64,000 bases of DNA from JACVRW01 sp038323835 (GCA_038323835.1 JBBQHI010000010.1:25243-89242); one strand, 5' to 3'; numbered from the stretch's first letter, positions 17,424-26,067 are shown. The notes: generated from the sequence alone by a model not told the origin. Made by a program: numbers and translations.

Positions 17424-18134
17424 GTGTCCGAGCAGGGCGCTCGCCTGGCGACCGACGCGGGGTTCGACGCGGAGGCGCTCGTGGTCCGCGGTAGGCCGAA
17501 CGTGTGGCCGGGGCTGCTCGAGGTCGCCGGCGAGCGGGAGGCGGCGGCCGTCGTGGTGGGCTCGCGGGGGCTCGGCGCGGTGAGGTCCGTGCTGTCCGGG
17601 AGCGTGTCCTCCGGGCTCCTCCATTACGGCGGGCGCCCGGTGTTGATCGTGCCGCGCGGCGCCGCGGAGGGCGCCGGCGGGCCGGTGATCCTCGCCTTCG
17701 ACGGCTCCGAGCACGCCCTGCGCGCGATCGAGATCGCGGCCGAGCTCCTGGGTGAGCGCGAGGTGATCGTCCAGACGGTGTGGACCTCGTACCGGGTCAC
17801 GGTCTCATCGGGCGACATCGGGATCCCCGCGGCGGTGGCGGCGACGCGCGCGGAGACGCTGGATGATGAACTCGAGGCGAGGGCTCGGCGGACCGCCGAA
17901 GAGGGGGCGGCAGCGGCCGCGGCGGCCGGCCTGCGCGCCCGGGCGGAGGCGGTGGTGGAGCACGAGAGCATCTATCGCACGCTCCTCGACAGCGCTCGTG
18001 ATCGTGACGCCGCGGCCGTGGTGGTCGGCTCACGTGGGCAGTCCGTGATGGCGGCGGCTCTGGTCGGGAGCGTGGCCGGCGGCCTCGTGCACCATGCTCA
18101 CGTGCCCCTCCTCGTGGTGCCCCCGCCGCGCTGA
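17424..18134 (+). CDS. Universal stress protein with truncated first domain
   Basis: A 236-residue protein made of the C-terminal part of one Usp domain (GLLEVAGEREAAAVVVGSRGLGAVRSVLSGSVSSGLL) plus a complete second domain (VILAFDGSEHALRAIEIAAE to VVGSRGQSVMAAALVGSVAGGLVHH). The first about 60-70 residues of domain 1, including the beta1 Asp, are absent. Usp-like coding continues upstream of the GTG in the same frame (17376-17423, about 16 codons) until a TGA at 17373, which coincides with an ATG in another frame. This suggests a 5' deletion or frameshift. The product may still fold through domain 2. Call it a truncated gene that may be expressed. Confidence 0.7.
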   Translation: MSEQGARLATDAGFDAEALVVRGRPNVWPGLLEVAGEREAAAVVVGSRGLGAVRSVLSGSVSSGLLHYGGRPVLIVPRGAAEGAGGPVILAFDGSEHALRAIEIAAELLGEREVIVQTVWTSYRVTVSSGDIGIPAAVAATRAETLDDELEARARRTAEEGAAAAAAAGLRARAEAVVEHESIYRTLLDSARDRDAAAVVVGSRGQSVMAAALVGSVAGGLVHHAHVPLLVVPPPR

Positions 18135-18247
18135 CGAGGATCGGGGCGCCTGCGGCTTTTCCGCGACGGGGTCGCGGTTGGCCCCCGATGGCGAGGACGG
18201 CGATCCGTCATACGGTCGTTCCTCCTGATCCACCACGGGGGAGTCAA

Positions 18248-19285
18248 GTGTCAATTCGCGTCGCCATCAACGGCTTCGGCCGAGTCGGAAGAGCGCTCCT
18301 GCGCTCCGCGCACCAGAGCGGGGCCGGCATCGAGATAGTGGCCATAAACGACGTGACCGACGCCGAGACGCTGGCGGCGCTGCTGCGCCACGACTCCGTG
18401 TACCGCGCGTTTCCGGGAGAGGTCGGCTCGAGCGAGGGCGCCATCACCATCGACGGAACCGAGATCCCCGTCCTGTCCGAGGAGGACCCGGCACGGCTGC
18501 CCTGGGCCGATCTCGGCGTGCAGGTCGTGATCGAGTCCACCGGGCGCTTTCGCACGCGCGAGGCGGCCGGCAGGCACCTCACAGCGGGCGCGGACAAGGT
18601 GATCATCTCGGCCCCGGCGAAGGGCAGCGAGCCCGTGGACGCCGACCTGGTGCTCGGGGTGAACTTCGACGAGGTGTACGACCCCGAGCAGCACCGGATC
18701 GTGACCAACGCGTCGTGCACCACCAACTGCCTGGCTCCGGTGGCGAAGGTGCTGCACGAGACCGTGGGTATCCGCCACGGGCTTATGACGACGATCCACG
18801 CCTACACGGCCGACCAGAACCTGCTCGACGGCCCGCACAAGGACCTCCGCCGGGCCCGGGCCGGCGCGATCAACCTCGTCCCGACCACGACGGGCGCGGC
18901 GAAGGCCGTGGGACGCGTGATCCCCGAGCTCGAGGGAAAGCTGCACGGCTACGCCGTCAGGGTTCCGCTGCCCACCGGCTCGCTGGTGGACCTCACGATC
19001 GAGGCCGAGCGCGAGACGAGCGTCGACGAGGTGAACGCCGCGTTTCGCGAGCGCGCCGACACCGGGGCGCTCGAGGGGATCCTCGCCTACAGCGAGGAGC
19101 CCATGGTGGCCACGGACATAGTCGGGTCCTCCTATTCCTCCGTCTTCGATGCGCCGCTCACGAGCGTCATCGACGGCACCCAGGTCAAGGTCGTGGCCTG
19201 GTACGACAACGAGTGGGGGTACTCGACCCGGCTCGTGGAGCTGGCCGAGCGCATGCTCGTGCCGGTGGCCGCGGGCGCGCGCTGA
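18248..19285 (+). CDS. gap: Glyceraldehyde-3-phosphate dehydrogenase
   Basis: A 345-residue NAD(P)-dependent type I GAPDH. The Rossmann start is VAINGFGRVGRALLRSA; the catalytic NASCTTNCLAPV places the nucleophile at Cys157 with the activating His at 184 (TTIHAYT). Further signatures are RRARAGAINLVPTTTGAAKAVGRVIPEL and VVAWYDNEWGYSTRLVELA. Start is GTG 18248. Asp-type residues after the second strand (INDVTD) favour NAD. The enzyme takes the glyceraldehyde 3-phosphate released by phosphoketolase toward pyruvate, linking the shunt to POR. It is followed 15 bases later by a Usp gene. Confidence 0.95.
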   Translation: MSIRVAINGFGRVGRALLRSAHQSGAGIEIVAINDVTDAETLAALLRHDSVYRAFPGEVGSSEGAITIDGTEIPVLSEEDPARLPWADLGVQVVIESTGRFRTREAAGRHLTAGADKVIISAPAKGSEPVDADLVLGVNFDEVYDPEQHRIVTNASCTTNCLAPVAKVLHETVGIRHGLMTTIHAYTADQNLLDGPHKDLRRARAGAINLVPTTTGAAKAVGRVIPELEGKLHGYAVRVPLPTGSLVDLTIEAERETSVDEVNAAFRERADTGALEGILAYSEEPMVATDIVGSSYSSVFDAPLTSVIDGTQVKVVAWYDNEWGYSTRLVELAERMLVPVAAGAR

Positions 19286-19299
19286 GCAGAGGGACGGGG

Positions 19300-20175
19300 A
19301 TGTACCGCAACGTCATCGTCGGGTACGACGGCACCAACGAGGCACGCGACGCGCTCGCGCTGGCCGGGGTGCTGAGGGCCCGCGAGGGAATGATCACGGC
19401 GGCGTGCGTGCCGGCTGAGCCGGACAGCACGGGAGTGGAGCGCACGCTTGCGCCGCTGGACGGCGACACCGCCGCGCCCCCCTGGCTGCGCACCATGCGT
19501 CTCGCCGGAGCTGCCGGTGGGGAAGAACTGGGACGCCTGGTCCACGACACCGGGGCGGATCTGTTCGTGCTCGGCTCTTCGGGACGCGGCGACCCGGGCA
19601 GGACCCTCGCGGGGCCGGTGGGACGCCGGCTGGTGTTCGGCAGCCCGTGCCCGGTGGTCGTGGCGCCGCGGGGCTTCCGCGAGCGCGCAGAGGCCCCGCG
19701 GGTGGTGACGATCGCCTTCGAGGGCTCGGACGAGGCGGCGAGCGCGGTGGACGAGGGCGTTCGCCTCGCGCGCTCGCTGGGAGCCGGGGTGACGCTGCTG
19801 AGCCTCGTGCCGCCGCCACCCGTCTGGGCGTTGAACGCGGGTGCGGATGAGGGCTACAGCCGCGGCGACGTGGAGCACCATCACCTCAGCGCGTTCGTGC
19901 GGGTGCTGGCCGATGCCCTGGCGCTGGTTCCCGCCGAGATGCACGCCGAGGGGCGGCTGCTCGAGGGCCGGCCCGTCGCCGCGCTGCGGGAGGAGGTCAA
20001 GCGCGGAGGCGACCTGCTGATCCTGGCCTCGCCCGGCGTCAGGCCCGCGGCGGGCGTCAGGCCGGGGAGGACGGCGATCGGGTTGATGCGCTCGTGTCCG
20101 TGCCCCGTCCTCCTGACGCCCACGGGAATCCGGCCGATGGCCGAGTCGCGGCCGTCGCACACGGCCGCGCCGTGA
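19300..20175 (+). CDS. Tandem-domain universal stress protein
   Basis: A 291-residue two-domain Usp starting at ATG 19300, 15 bases after gap. Domain 1: NVIVGYDGTNEARDALALAGVL to LFVLGSSGRGDPGRTLAGPVGRRLV; the ATP loop is altered (GP instead of GS). Domain 2 (about 135-275): VTIAFEGSDEAASAVDEG, with a degenerate loop (ASPGVRPAAGVRPG) and thus doubtful nucleotide binding. It ends in GTGA overlap with the HemG-like gene, so gap, usp and hemG-like form an operon. The PRGF linker and overall plan match the Usps at 6717 and 23070. Confidence 0.88.
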   Translation: MYRNVIVGYDGTNEARDALALAGVLRAREGMITAACVPAEPDSTGVERTLAPLDGDTAAPPWLRTMRLAGAAGGEELGRLVHDTGADLFVLGSSGRGDPGRTLAGPVGRRLVFGSPCPVVVAPRGFRERAEAPRVVTIAFEGSDEAASAVDEGVRLARSLGAGVTLLSLVPPPPVWALNAGADEGYSRGDVEHHHLSAFVRVLADALALVPAEMHAEGRLLEGRPVAALREEVKRGGDLLILASPGVRPAAGVRPGRTAIGLMRSCPCPVLLTPTGIRPMAESRPSHTAAP

Positions 20176-20723
20176 CCGCGAGCGCCGTGTCCACCGTCCT
20201 TATCGTCTACGCGAGCACCCACGGACATACGGCACGGGTGGCGTCCCGGATCGAGAGCGTGCTCGCCGTGCGGGGTGTCGACGTCGTGCTGTGCGACGTC
20301 GAGAACGCGGGCGAGCTGCGGCCGCTCGACCACAACGGCGCGATCGTGGCCGCGTCCGTCCATGGCGGCCGGCACCAGGCGGCGATCCTCGACTGGGTCA
20401 AGCATCACGCGGCGGGCCTGAACGGCATGCCCACGGCGTTCGTGTCGGTCTGCCTGGCGGCGGCCGACGACACGGATGAGGCCCGCTCCGCCACGCGCGA
20501 GTACATCGAGGACATGCAGGACGACACCGGCTGGACGCCCACCCGGTCGATCACGGTGGCGGGAGCACTCCAGTACCGGGAGTACGACTTCGTGACCCGC
20601 CTCGTGATGAGAATGCTGATGCGTCACGGGGAGCACCCCACGGACGTGACACAGGATTACGACTACACCGACTGGGATGCGGTGGAGCGCTTCGCCCGCG
20701 ACTTCAGCGAGCTTGCCGACTAA
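20172..20723 (+). CDS. HemG-like flavodoxin (protoporphyrinogen oxidase family)
   Basis: A 183-residue flavodoxin-fold protein beginning at GTG 20172 (overlap GTGA with the Usp). FMN-binding phosphate loop: YASTHGHTARVASRI; the rest follows E. coli HemG closely in plan: AILDWVKHHAAGLNGMPTAFVSVCLAA, a WTPTRSITVAGALQYREYDFVTRLVMRMLM membrane-contact segment and a DYTDWDAVERFARDF end. HemG oxidises protoporphyrinogen IX with menaquinone and supports haem synthesis without O2. In this cluster it may do that or act as a general quinone-linked flavodoxin. E. coli HemG is 181 residues, the same length. Confidence 0.82.
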   Translation: MTASAVSTVLIVYASTHGHTARVASRIESVLAVRGVDVVLCDVENAGELRPLDHNGAIVAASVHGGRHQAAILDWVKHHAAGLNGMPTAFVSVCLAAADDTDEARSATREYIEDMQDDTGWTPTRSITVAGALQYREYDFVTRLVMRMLMRHGEHPTDVTQDYDYTDWDAVERFARDFSELAD

Positions 20724-21166
20724 CTTCCGCCCCAGGCCAGCACGCCGGCCAGATCCAGGGTCGAGAGGATGCCGACGGGATGCCCGTCGCCCGGCTGCAC
20801 GACCACGAGATGGGCCACCTGCTCCTCCGTCATGAGTTGCGCCGCGCGGGTGGCGCTCTCCTCCGCCCGGATCGTCACGACCTTCGTGCGGGCCACCTCG
20901 CCCACCTTCCGGCGGTCCACGTCCTCGCCGGCGGCAGCCACCAGGTCCAGGTCGGACGCCACCCCCCACGATCCGCCCTCGAGCTCGAACACGACGATGC
21001 AGTGGATGCGATAGGTGGCCATCATTCGCGCGGCTTCGCGCAGCGACGTATCGGCGGTGCAGCTCACCACGCCCACGCGCATGGCGTCCAGAACGGTGGC
21101 GCTCTCGAACTTCGGAGCGAGGAAGGCGTGCTCGAGTGGAGCGCGGGTGGTTCCGCTGGGGCTCAT
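20720..21166 (-). CDS. CBS-domain pair protein
   Basis: A 148-residue free-standing CBS pair: TVLDAMRVGVVSCTADTSLREAARMMATYRIHCIVVFE with SDLDLVAAAG, then KVGEVARTKVVTIRAEESATRAAQLMTEEQVAHLVVVQ with GILSTLDLAGVL. The second-domain T/S-x-x-D pattern is the usual nucleotide-ribose site. A -10-like TAGGGT (complement of 21173-21178) is six bases before the ATG, implying a leaderless message. Its stop interlocks with that of the convergent HemG-like gene (CTAA, 20720-20723). Like the CBS gene at 7650 it is an Hrp1-type candidate energy sensor. Confidence 0.88.
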   Translation of the reverse strand: MSPSGTTRAPLEHAFLAPKFESATVLDAMRVGVVSCTADTSLREAARMMATYRIHCIVVFELEGGSWGVASDLDLVAAAGEDVDRRKVGEVARTKVVTIRAEESATRAAQLMTEEQVAHLVVVQPGDGHPVGILSTLDLAGVLAWGGS

Positions 21167-21226
21167 ACAAGGACCCTACGATCGATCGGGACGCGGGCCA
21201 TCGGGTGTCCGCGCTGATCGTGCTAA

Positions 21227-21305
21227 GTAGTCCCCACGGACGCTGAAAGCCGGCGTGAACGAGTCACCAGCTGGGCAAAGGGAGGCGGACCGGGGTGAAC
21301 CCCGG
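21227..21305. promoter_or_regulatory. Intergenic region with partial motif and GC hairpin
   Basis: The 261-base gap between the CBS gene and the PfkB gene holds GTAGTCCCCACGGACGC at 21227-21243; read on the minus strand it starts GCGTCCGTGG, identical over ten bases to the site upstream of the oxidoreductase at 14257. A perfect 6-bp stem with a four-base loop sits at 21290-21305. No T-tract follows, so it is not a classical terminator. A short hydrophobic frame ending at the TGA near 21382 has no start codon and is not called a gene. Confidence 0.35.
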
Positions 21306-21427
21306 CGTTCTCGGCGCCGTGTCCCGTCTATCTGCTCCTCGTCGCCGCCACGGTGACCGGCCTGTACATCGGCCTGCCGTGAGGGGATGGGAGAGCTCCG
21401 ATCCCCCGCGTCCGCTTAGCTTCGCGC

Positions 21428-22342
21428 GTGGCTCGCGTCACGGTCTTCGGGCCGAACCCCCTCCTGAGCGTGATCATCGAGGCGCGTGGCGACGGTGCCG
21501 ACGACGTGCATCTCCACGCCGGCGGCCAGGGCGTATGGGTTTCACGCACGGCCATGGAGCTGGGCACGGCGACCACGCTTTGCGGCTTCATCGGAGGGGA
21601 GCCCGGCTCGCTCCTTCGGCCGCTGCTCGACGCGATGCCCTTCGAATGCCGTCTGGTGGAGACGGCCGCGTCCGCGGGATGCCTGGTGATCGACACGCGA
21701 CCGGGCGAGCGGGAGGTGGTGGCGAGCGTGTATAGCGACGCCGTGTCGCGGCACGAGGTCGACGACCTGTTCTCGATCACGTGTGCCAACGCGCTGTCGA
21801 GCGGAGCGCTGGCCGTGTGCAATCCCTGGCCCGGGGAGCTGATTCCGCTCGAGATCTACGCGAACCTCGTGTCCGACGCGCGGGCCAACGGCGTGCCGGT
21901 GCTCGTGGACCTCTCGAGCCCGCGCCTGGACAGCGCGCTCGAGGGACGGCCCGACGTGGTGAAAATCAATGACTGGGAGCTGGCCGAGTACATCAGCGGC
22001 CCGGTGGACGGCCCGCGCCTGCGGGCCGCGGCCGAGCTGCTGCTCGAACGTGGCGCGGGCGCGGCGGTGATCACCCGCGGGGGTGACCCCGCGCTCGCCG
22101 TGACTCGGGACGACGCCTGGGAGCTCGTGCCGCCGAGGCTAGATCGCGGCTTCCGTGAGGGGTGCGGCGATTCCATGCTCGGGGCGATGGCGGCCACGCG
22201 CGCCTCAGGCGGAGATCTCGAGCGGATGCTCATCGTCGGAGCCGCCGCGGGCGCGGCGTGCTTCCTGCGCCACGGGCTGGGCAGTCCGACGCGACCGGTG
22301 ATCGAGGAGCTGGCCGCCCGTGTCGAGTTGCGCCGGCTCTAG
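21428..22342 (+). CDS. PfkB-family sugar kinase
   Basis: A 304-residue ribokinase-fold enzyme with the plan of 1-phosphofructokinase/tagatose-6-phosphate kinases: VFGPNPLLSVIIEA at the N-terminus, HAGGQGVWVSRTAMELG (substrate-binding glycines), DLSSPRLDSALEGRPDVVKINDWELAEYI, and the signature GCGDSMLGAMAA (about 240-251), with the catalytic Asp. The usual GAGD is GCGD. Start is GTG 21428, five bases after a TAGCTT hexamer. The sugar phosphate is uncertain; fructose 1-phosphate, fructose 6-phosphate and tagatose 6-phosphate are candidates. The stop interlocks with the convergent PHP gene by CTAG. Confidence 0.85.
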   Translation: MARVTVFGPNPLLSVIIEARGDGADDVHLHAGGQGVWVSRTAMELGTATTLCGFIGGEPGSLLRPLLDAMPFECRLVETAASAGCLVIDTRPGEREVVASVYSDAVSRHEVDDLFSITCANALSSGALAVCNPWPGELIPLEIYANLVSDARANGVPVLVDLSSPRLDSALEGRPDVVKINDWELAEYISGPVDGPRLRAAAELLLERGAGAAVITRGGDPALAVTRDDAWELVPPRLDRGFREGCGDSMLGAMAATRASGGDLERMLIVGAAAGAACFLRHGLGSPTRPVIEELAARVELRRL

Positions 22343-23073
22343 GATCGCACGCCGAAGGGGGGCTCCACGTCGTCTCCGCGCAGGATCGCCGCCGGCGCCT
22401 CGTGCGAGATCCAGTCGAGATGGCCGGCCACCGCCTCGGCCGCGGCGAGCCCGTGGAGCCCTGCAGACAGCCGGACCGGCCGGCCGCCCCTGGAGCTGTG
22501 GGCATCGCTGGCGATCAGGTGCACGAGTCCGTGCTCGGCGAGGTCCACGATCACCGGAGCGGCGTGCTCGTGCTCGAGCATCGCCGCCGTGACCTGCACG
22601 AGCGCCCCTCGCTCGACCAGGCGGGCGAGATTGCTTTTGAAGTCCTGATGCGCGTGTCGCTCGGGGTGAGCGATCACGCTGCGGAAGCCCCTTGCCGAGA
22701 GCGTGTCCACGGTCGTGTCGAGCGAGTCGCCGAGCGGGCCCGGCGCCGGCTCGAGCAGGATCCAGCGTCCCGCGCCCCCGAGCGAGACGGCGCCTAGCTC
22801 GGCGTCGCCCAGACCGGTCACAGCGGTCTCGGCCACCTCGCCACCGGCCACCCCACGGGTGGTCACGCCACGCCTCGCGAGCTCGGCGTTCAGCTCGGCC
22901 ACCCTCCCGGCCAGCTCGCCGATCACCACATCGTGGTCGTGCCTGATGTGCGGGGTTGCGCAGATCAGGGTGATGCCGTCCGCGTCTGCCTCATGCCCCA
23001 TGGCCACCGAGTCCTCGAGGTCGAGCGCGCCGTCGTCGAGCGCGGGAAGGATGTGGCAGTGCAGGTCGATCAC
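22339..23073 (-). CDS. PHP-domain phosphatase (CpsB/YwqE-like)
   Basis: A 244-residue metal-dependent hydrolase of the PHP family. Metal ligands visible: IDLHCHILPALDDG (His5, His7, Asp in DDG), CATPHIRHD, a Glu in GGEVAE, AHPERH (about 135) and LIASDAHSS (about 190). This order matches manganese-dependent tyrosine phosphatases CpsB/YwqE, which control capsule or exopolysaccharide kinases, though small PHP phosphoesterases look similar. Starts at GTG 23073, overlapping the Usp stop as GTGA, so it is translated with that Usp. No capsule locus is present in the window. Confidence 0.85.
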   Translation of the reverse strand: MIDLHCHILPALDDGALDLEDSVAMGHEADADGITLICATPHIRHDHDVVIGELAGRVAELNAELARRGVTTRGVAGGEVAETAVTGLGDAELGAVSLGGAGRWILLEPAPGPLGDSLDTTVDTLSARGFRSVIAHPERHAHQDFKSNLARLVERGALVQVTAAMLEHEHAAPVIVDLAEHGLVHLIASDAHSSRGGRPVRLSAGLHGLAAAEAVAGHLDWISHEAPAAILRGDDVEPPFGVRS

Positions 23074-23972
23074 GCCGGCGCGTGCTCGGGCACGACGAGC
23101 ACGGGCACGCTGCTGTGATGCATGAGCTCGCGCGAGACGCTTCGCAGCGTTGGATGGCCGAGCGCGCCGCCCGTGGCCCGGCAGCCGAGCACGAGCAGGT
23201 CGAAGTCGTTCGCGGCCCGGGCGATGGCCGCCGCGGGCTGGCCTTCGAGCAGCCGCCGCTCGACGTCGCCGGCTCCGCTCCGCTCGAGCATGGACTCAAC
23301 CGCGGAGAGAAGCTGCTCTCCGTTGCTCCGTGACGGCGACTTCATGAAGCGCGATGGCGCCACGGAGAGCGCCACAAGGCGCCCGCCCAGGGTCGAGGTG
23401 AGCGACATCGCCTCCTGGAGGGCGCCAAGGCAGTCGGGACACCCGTCGACGGCCACCGCCACCCGCTCGAAGGGGTGCGGCACGCCATCGCGGAAGCCGA
23501 GTGGAGCCACGGCCACGGAGCACGGAGCCCGGAGCAGGAGCCGGGCCCCGGTGGTCCCCACCGCGACACGTCCGATCGGTCCGTGATGGGTCGATCCGAG
23601 CACGATCGCGCCCGCGCCCTCGCCGGCCGCGAGGTCGTGAAGGCCGCGCGAGGCGTTCGGCGCGGCCACGTCGCGTAGCCCCACCACATGGTCGGCGCCC
23701 CGGTTGGGGAGCACCTCGTCCACCACTCCCCGCAGCAGATGAAGCCGGTGCATCACGTCCTTCTGCCGGCCGCGATCGTTCATTCCGTATGGATGAAGGG
23801 TGTCGGACACGTGCGCGGCGATGAGCGGGTCGCTGCGGGCGGTGGCCAGGGCGTCCGCGAGGGCGAGCGCATCCCGGGATGCGTCCCGGCCGTCGTACCC
23901 GGCGATCACTGCCCGTGGCGACGGGCGGTCGGGGACGACCGTGTTGCCTATGGCTGGGGTGACTTCATCCAC
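23070..23972 (-). CDS. Tandem-domain universal stress protein
   Basis: About 300 residues from GTG 23972. Domain 1: AVIAGYDGRDASRDALALADAL to IVLGSTHHGPIGRVAVGTTGARLLL; domain 2: VAVAVDGCPDCLGALQEAMSL to LVLGCRATGGALGHPTLRSVSRELMHH. In the first domain the ATP loop ends GTT rather than GS; the second has an altered spacing, so nucleotide affinity is uncertain. It precedes and overlaps the PHP phosphatase. A perfect 12-bp palindrome AGCTTGCAAGCT (23980-23991) lies just upstream of the start, and the recurring 15-bp motif is further upstream at 24031-24045. Confidence 0.88.
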   Translation of the reverse strand: MDEVTPAIGNTVVPDRPSPRAVIAGYDGRDASRDALALADALATARSDPLIAAHVSDTLHPYGMNDRGRQKDVMHRLHLLRGVVDEVLPNRGADHVVGLRDVAAPNASRGLHDLAAGEGAGAIVLGSTHHGPIGRVAVGTTGARLLLRAPCSVAVAPLGFRDGVPHPFERVAVAVDGCPDCLGALQEAMSLTSTLGGRLVALSVAPSRFMKSPSRSNGEQLLSAVESMLERSGAGDVERRLLEGQPAAAIARAANDFDLLVLGCRATGGALGHPTLRSVSRELMHHSSVPVLVVPEHAPA

Positions 23973-23979
23973 TGACAAG

Positions 23980-24053
23980 AGCTTGCAAGCTGCACCGCCG
24001 GCACGCAACCGGGATCCGCCCCGCTCCGCGTCGGGAGTTCCCCGCAGTACGAT
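23980..24053. promoter_or_regulatory. Palindrome, recurring motif and -10 between Usp and decayed FeS gene
   Basis: Three elements in the gap: the palindrome AGCTTGCAAGCT at 23980-23991 beside the Usp start; TCGGGAGTTCCCCGC at 24031-24045, 13 of 15 identical to the 33359 site, with the preceding GCG also shared; and a TACGAT at 24048-24053, eight bases before the ATG at 24062. The motif overlaps the promoter spacer of the plus-strand gene, a position more consistent with repression or with action on the minus-strand Usp. Confidence 0.45.
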
Positions 24054-24061
24054 GCGCTGCC

Positions 24062-24650
24062 ATGGCCGCGGATTCGCACGCGGATCGCTCCGCGCAGGTC
24101 ATGCAGGTCGACACGCTCGACCGGTTGCTCCAGGCCCTCCGGCAACGAGGCTTCCGGACGGTCGGCCCGACGGTGCGGCAGGGGGCATCACCTATGACGA
24201 GATCGACTCGGTGGCCGATCTCCCGGCGGGCCTCACCGATGTCCAGGACGGCGGCCACTATCGCCTCGTGCCGCGCGACGACGGGGCGCTCTTCGGGTAC
24301 AACGTGGGCCCGAACTCGTGGAAGAGCCACCTCCTTCCGGCCACGCTCACGCTCTGGAAGGCGCGCCGGTCCGACGACGGCGAGCTGACGGTCGAGGAGG
24401 AGCCGGCCGAGAGGCCTCCCTATGCCTTCATCGGGGTGCGCTCCTGCGACATACATGCCATCGCCGTTCAGGACCGGACCTTCATGGAGGGGGCGTGGGC
24501 CGACCGCGACTACCGGGGGCGCCGCGCGGGATCGAGGGTGGCCGGTTCGGCGCGGGCGCGGATCTGTCGCCCGAGGTGGAGCGGGCCGCGGAGCGACTGG
24601 CTCAAGAGCTTCGCGACCGGCTCACCGGCGACTTCTCGCCTGCGGAGGCG
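24062..24650 (+). pseudogene. Decayed 4Fe-4S reductase/hydrogenase-beta-like gene
   Basis: The start (residues QVDTLDRLLQALRQRGFRTVGPTVRQGA) continues in another frame as ITYDEIDSVADLPAGLTDV, GGHYRLVPRDDGALFGYNVGPNSWK, YAFIGVRSCDIHAIAVQDRTFMEG. This is the N-terminal half of the anaerobic sulfite-reductase subunit A/hydrogenase-beta family of iron-sulfur proteins. One base is missing at about 24184-24190 (GGGGC to ATC), and homology ends at about 24530 before any of the cysteine motifs, after which a different helical, charged tail follows. So it has a frameshift and a large 3' deletion. The promoter still looks intact. Confidence 0.7.
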
Positions 24651-24651
24651 G

Positions 24652-26016
24652 TCAGTCGGCGGCGCCGCTGAGGTAGCCGGCCGCCTCGAGCCTCCCGACC
24701 ACCTCGCGCTCGTGGCGCTCCACCTCGTCGAGCCTCCGCTTCAGGTCGGCTCCCAGGTCCTCGCCCTCCTGGCCCGCCCGGCGGAGGGCCAGCAGTTGGC
24801 GGGTGAGCGAGTCATGGCGCATAGCCCGCTCGGAGGGAGCGCTCGCCGGGCCATCGGCCGGGACGCCCGCATCGCCCCCCACCGGTGCCGCCACGTGGAG
24901 GCCCGCCGGGTGCCGCTCGAGCCCGGGCCGGACCCCGCGGTCTTGCTCGGCCAGGTAGGGCGCGAGGTGGCGGCCGGCCACATGGCCGGGCGGCCACCAG
25001 ACGCAATTCGTGGTCGGCTCCTCGCCCCTCAGCCAGGGTGATCCACGTGCGCCCGGGAAGTGCGGCGGCAGGGTCAGCACCCCGTACAGCACCGGCGACC
25101 ACCGGGTGGGCTTCACGCCGGCCCCGGCCCCCGCCGCGATCGCCTCCGCCGCTGCGGTGGCCTGGCTCGAGGCGAGCGTGCTGTGCTTCAGGGTGAGCGC
25201 GGTGGCGTCGCCGGCCGCATAGACGCGCGGGTCTCCGGCGGAGCGGGCGTGCCCGTCCACGCCCACGAACCCCCGCCCGTCGTGACTCGTCCCGGCGATG
25301 GCGGGTCCGTGGGCCGCGGGCAGGCACACCGTCCTGTCCACCCTTGGCGCCGAGCCCGCATCGACGACTCCTGTGACCAGCTCGATCTCCGCGTGGGCGA
25401 GCGCCTCACCCACCGCCTCGCTCGCCGCCTCCCCGAGCGCCTCGACGGGGCTGTTCTCCGCCGTGACCAGGAGCACCCTCGTCGCTCCGCCCGCTCGCTC
25501 CGCCGCCAGCCGGGCCACGAACGAGAGCTCGTACGCGTCCATCGGCCAGGCGGCGCCGGGCGGCACGACGAAGGCCACGCTTCGGACCGTCCCATCCTCG
25601 AGCTCGTGCAGCAGCCGGGCGAAGTCCGCCAAGCCCTGCCTGTCCCGCGACCACATGGGGCCGGGGACCGGACCGTGGCGGAGCTAGGCGCCGACGGCGA
25701 TCAGGAGGGCGTCGTACGGGAGGAAGTCTCCGTTGCCGCTGAGCACGCGGCCGTGGTCGGCGTCCACGTGGACGAGACCATCGTGGACGAAGCGCGCCCC
25801 CAGGTCGCTCGCGATCTCCGCGAGCGGGCGGCTGCGCCGCTCGAGGTAGGTGAACGGAACCGCGGTGGACATCGGCCGGTACTGGAACGTCTGCACGGGA
25901 GCCAGGAGGGTGGCTTCCACGCGGTCGCCGGCCAGAGCGTGGAGGCCCGCGAGCGCCTCGAGCGCGGCCACGCCGCCGCCGGCGATCAGTACTCGCGTAA
26001 CCCCGGGATTGCGCAC
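24652..26016 (-). pseudogene. SQR/NDH-2-like oxidoreductase (copy 3), interrupted by an in-frame stop
   Basis: Reading from GTG 26016: VTRVLIAGGGVAALEALAGL, then YRPMSTAVPF, ending in YDALLIAVGA at a TAG (complement of 25684-25686). The same frame reopens at once and carries the rest of the protein: VRSVAFVVPPGAAWPMDAYELS, DPRVYAAGDATALTLKHSTLASSQATAAAEA, WWPPGHVAGRHLAPYL and a C-terminal coiled region, to 24652. No frameshift is needed; only one amber codon separates the two parts, at the position of the Arg in the AVGAR of the paralogues. Either a recent pseudogene, a sequencing error, or readthrough. A restart at the ATG 25656 would lack the FAD-binding N-terminus. Confidence 0.8.
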
Positions 26017-26067
26017 GGGTTCGCCGGCCCCCGAGAGCACGGTAGGGCACGCCGGTACCCTCGCTCG

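Noticed and set aside
18161..18177. Perfect 7-bp hairpin with GGG loop before gap
   Set aside because: The T-run precedes rather than follows the stem on the plus strand, and such short GC stems are expected by chance at this GC content.
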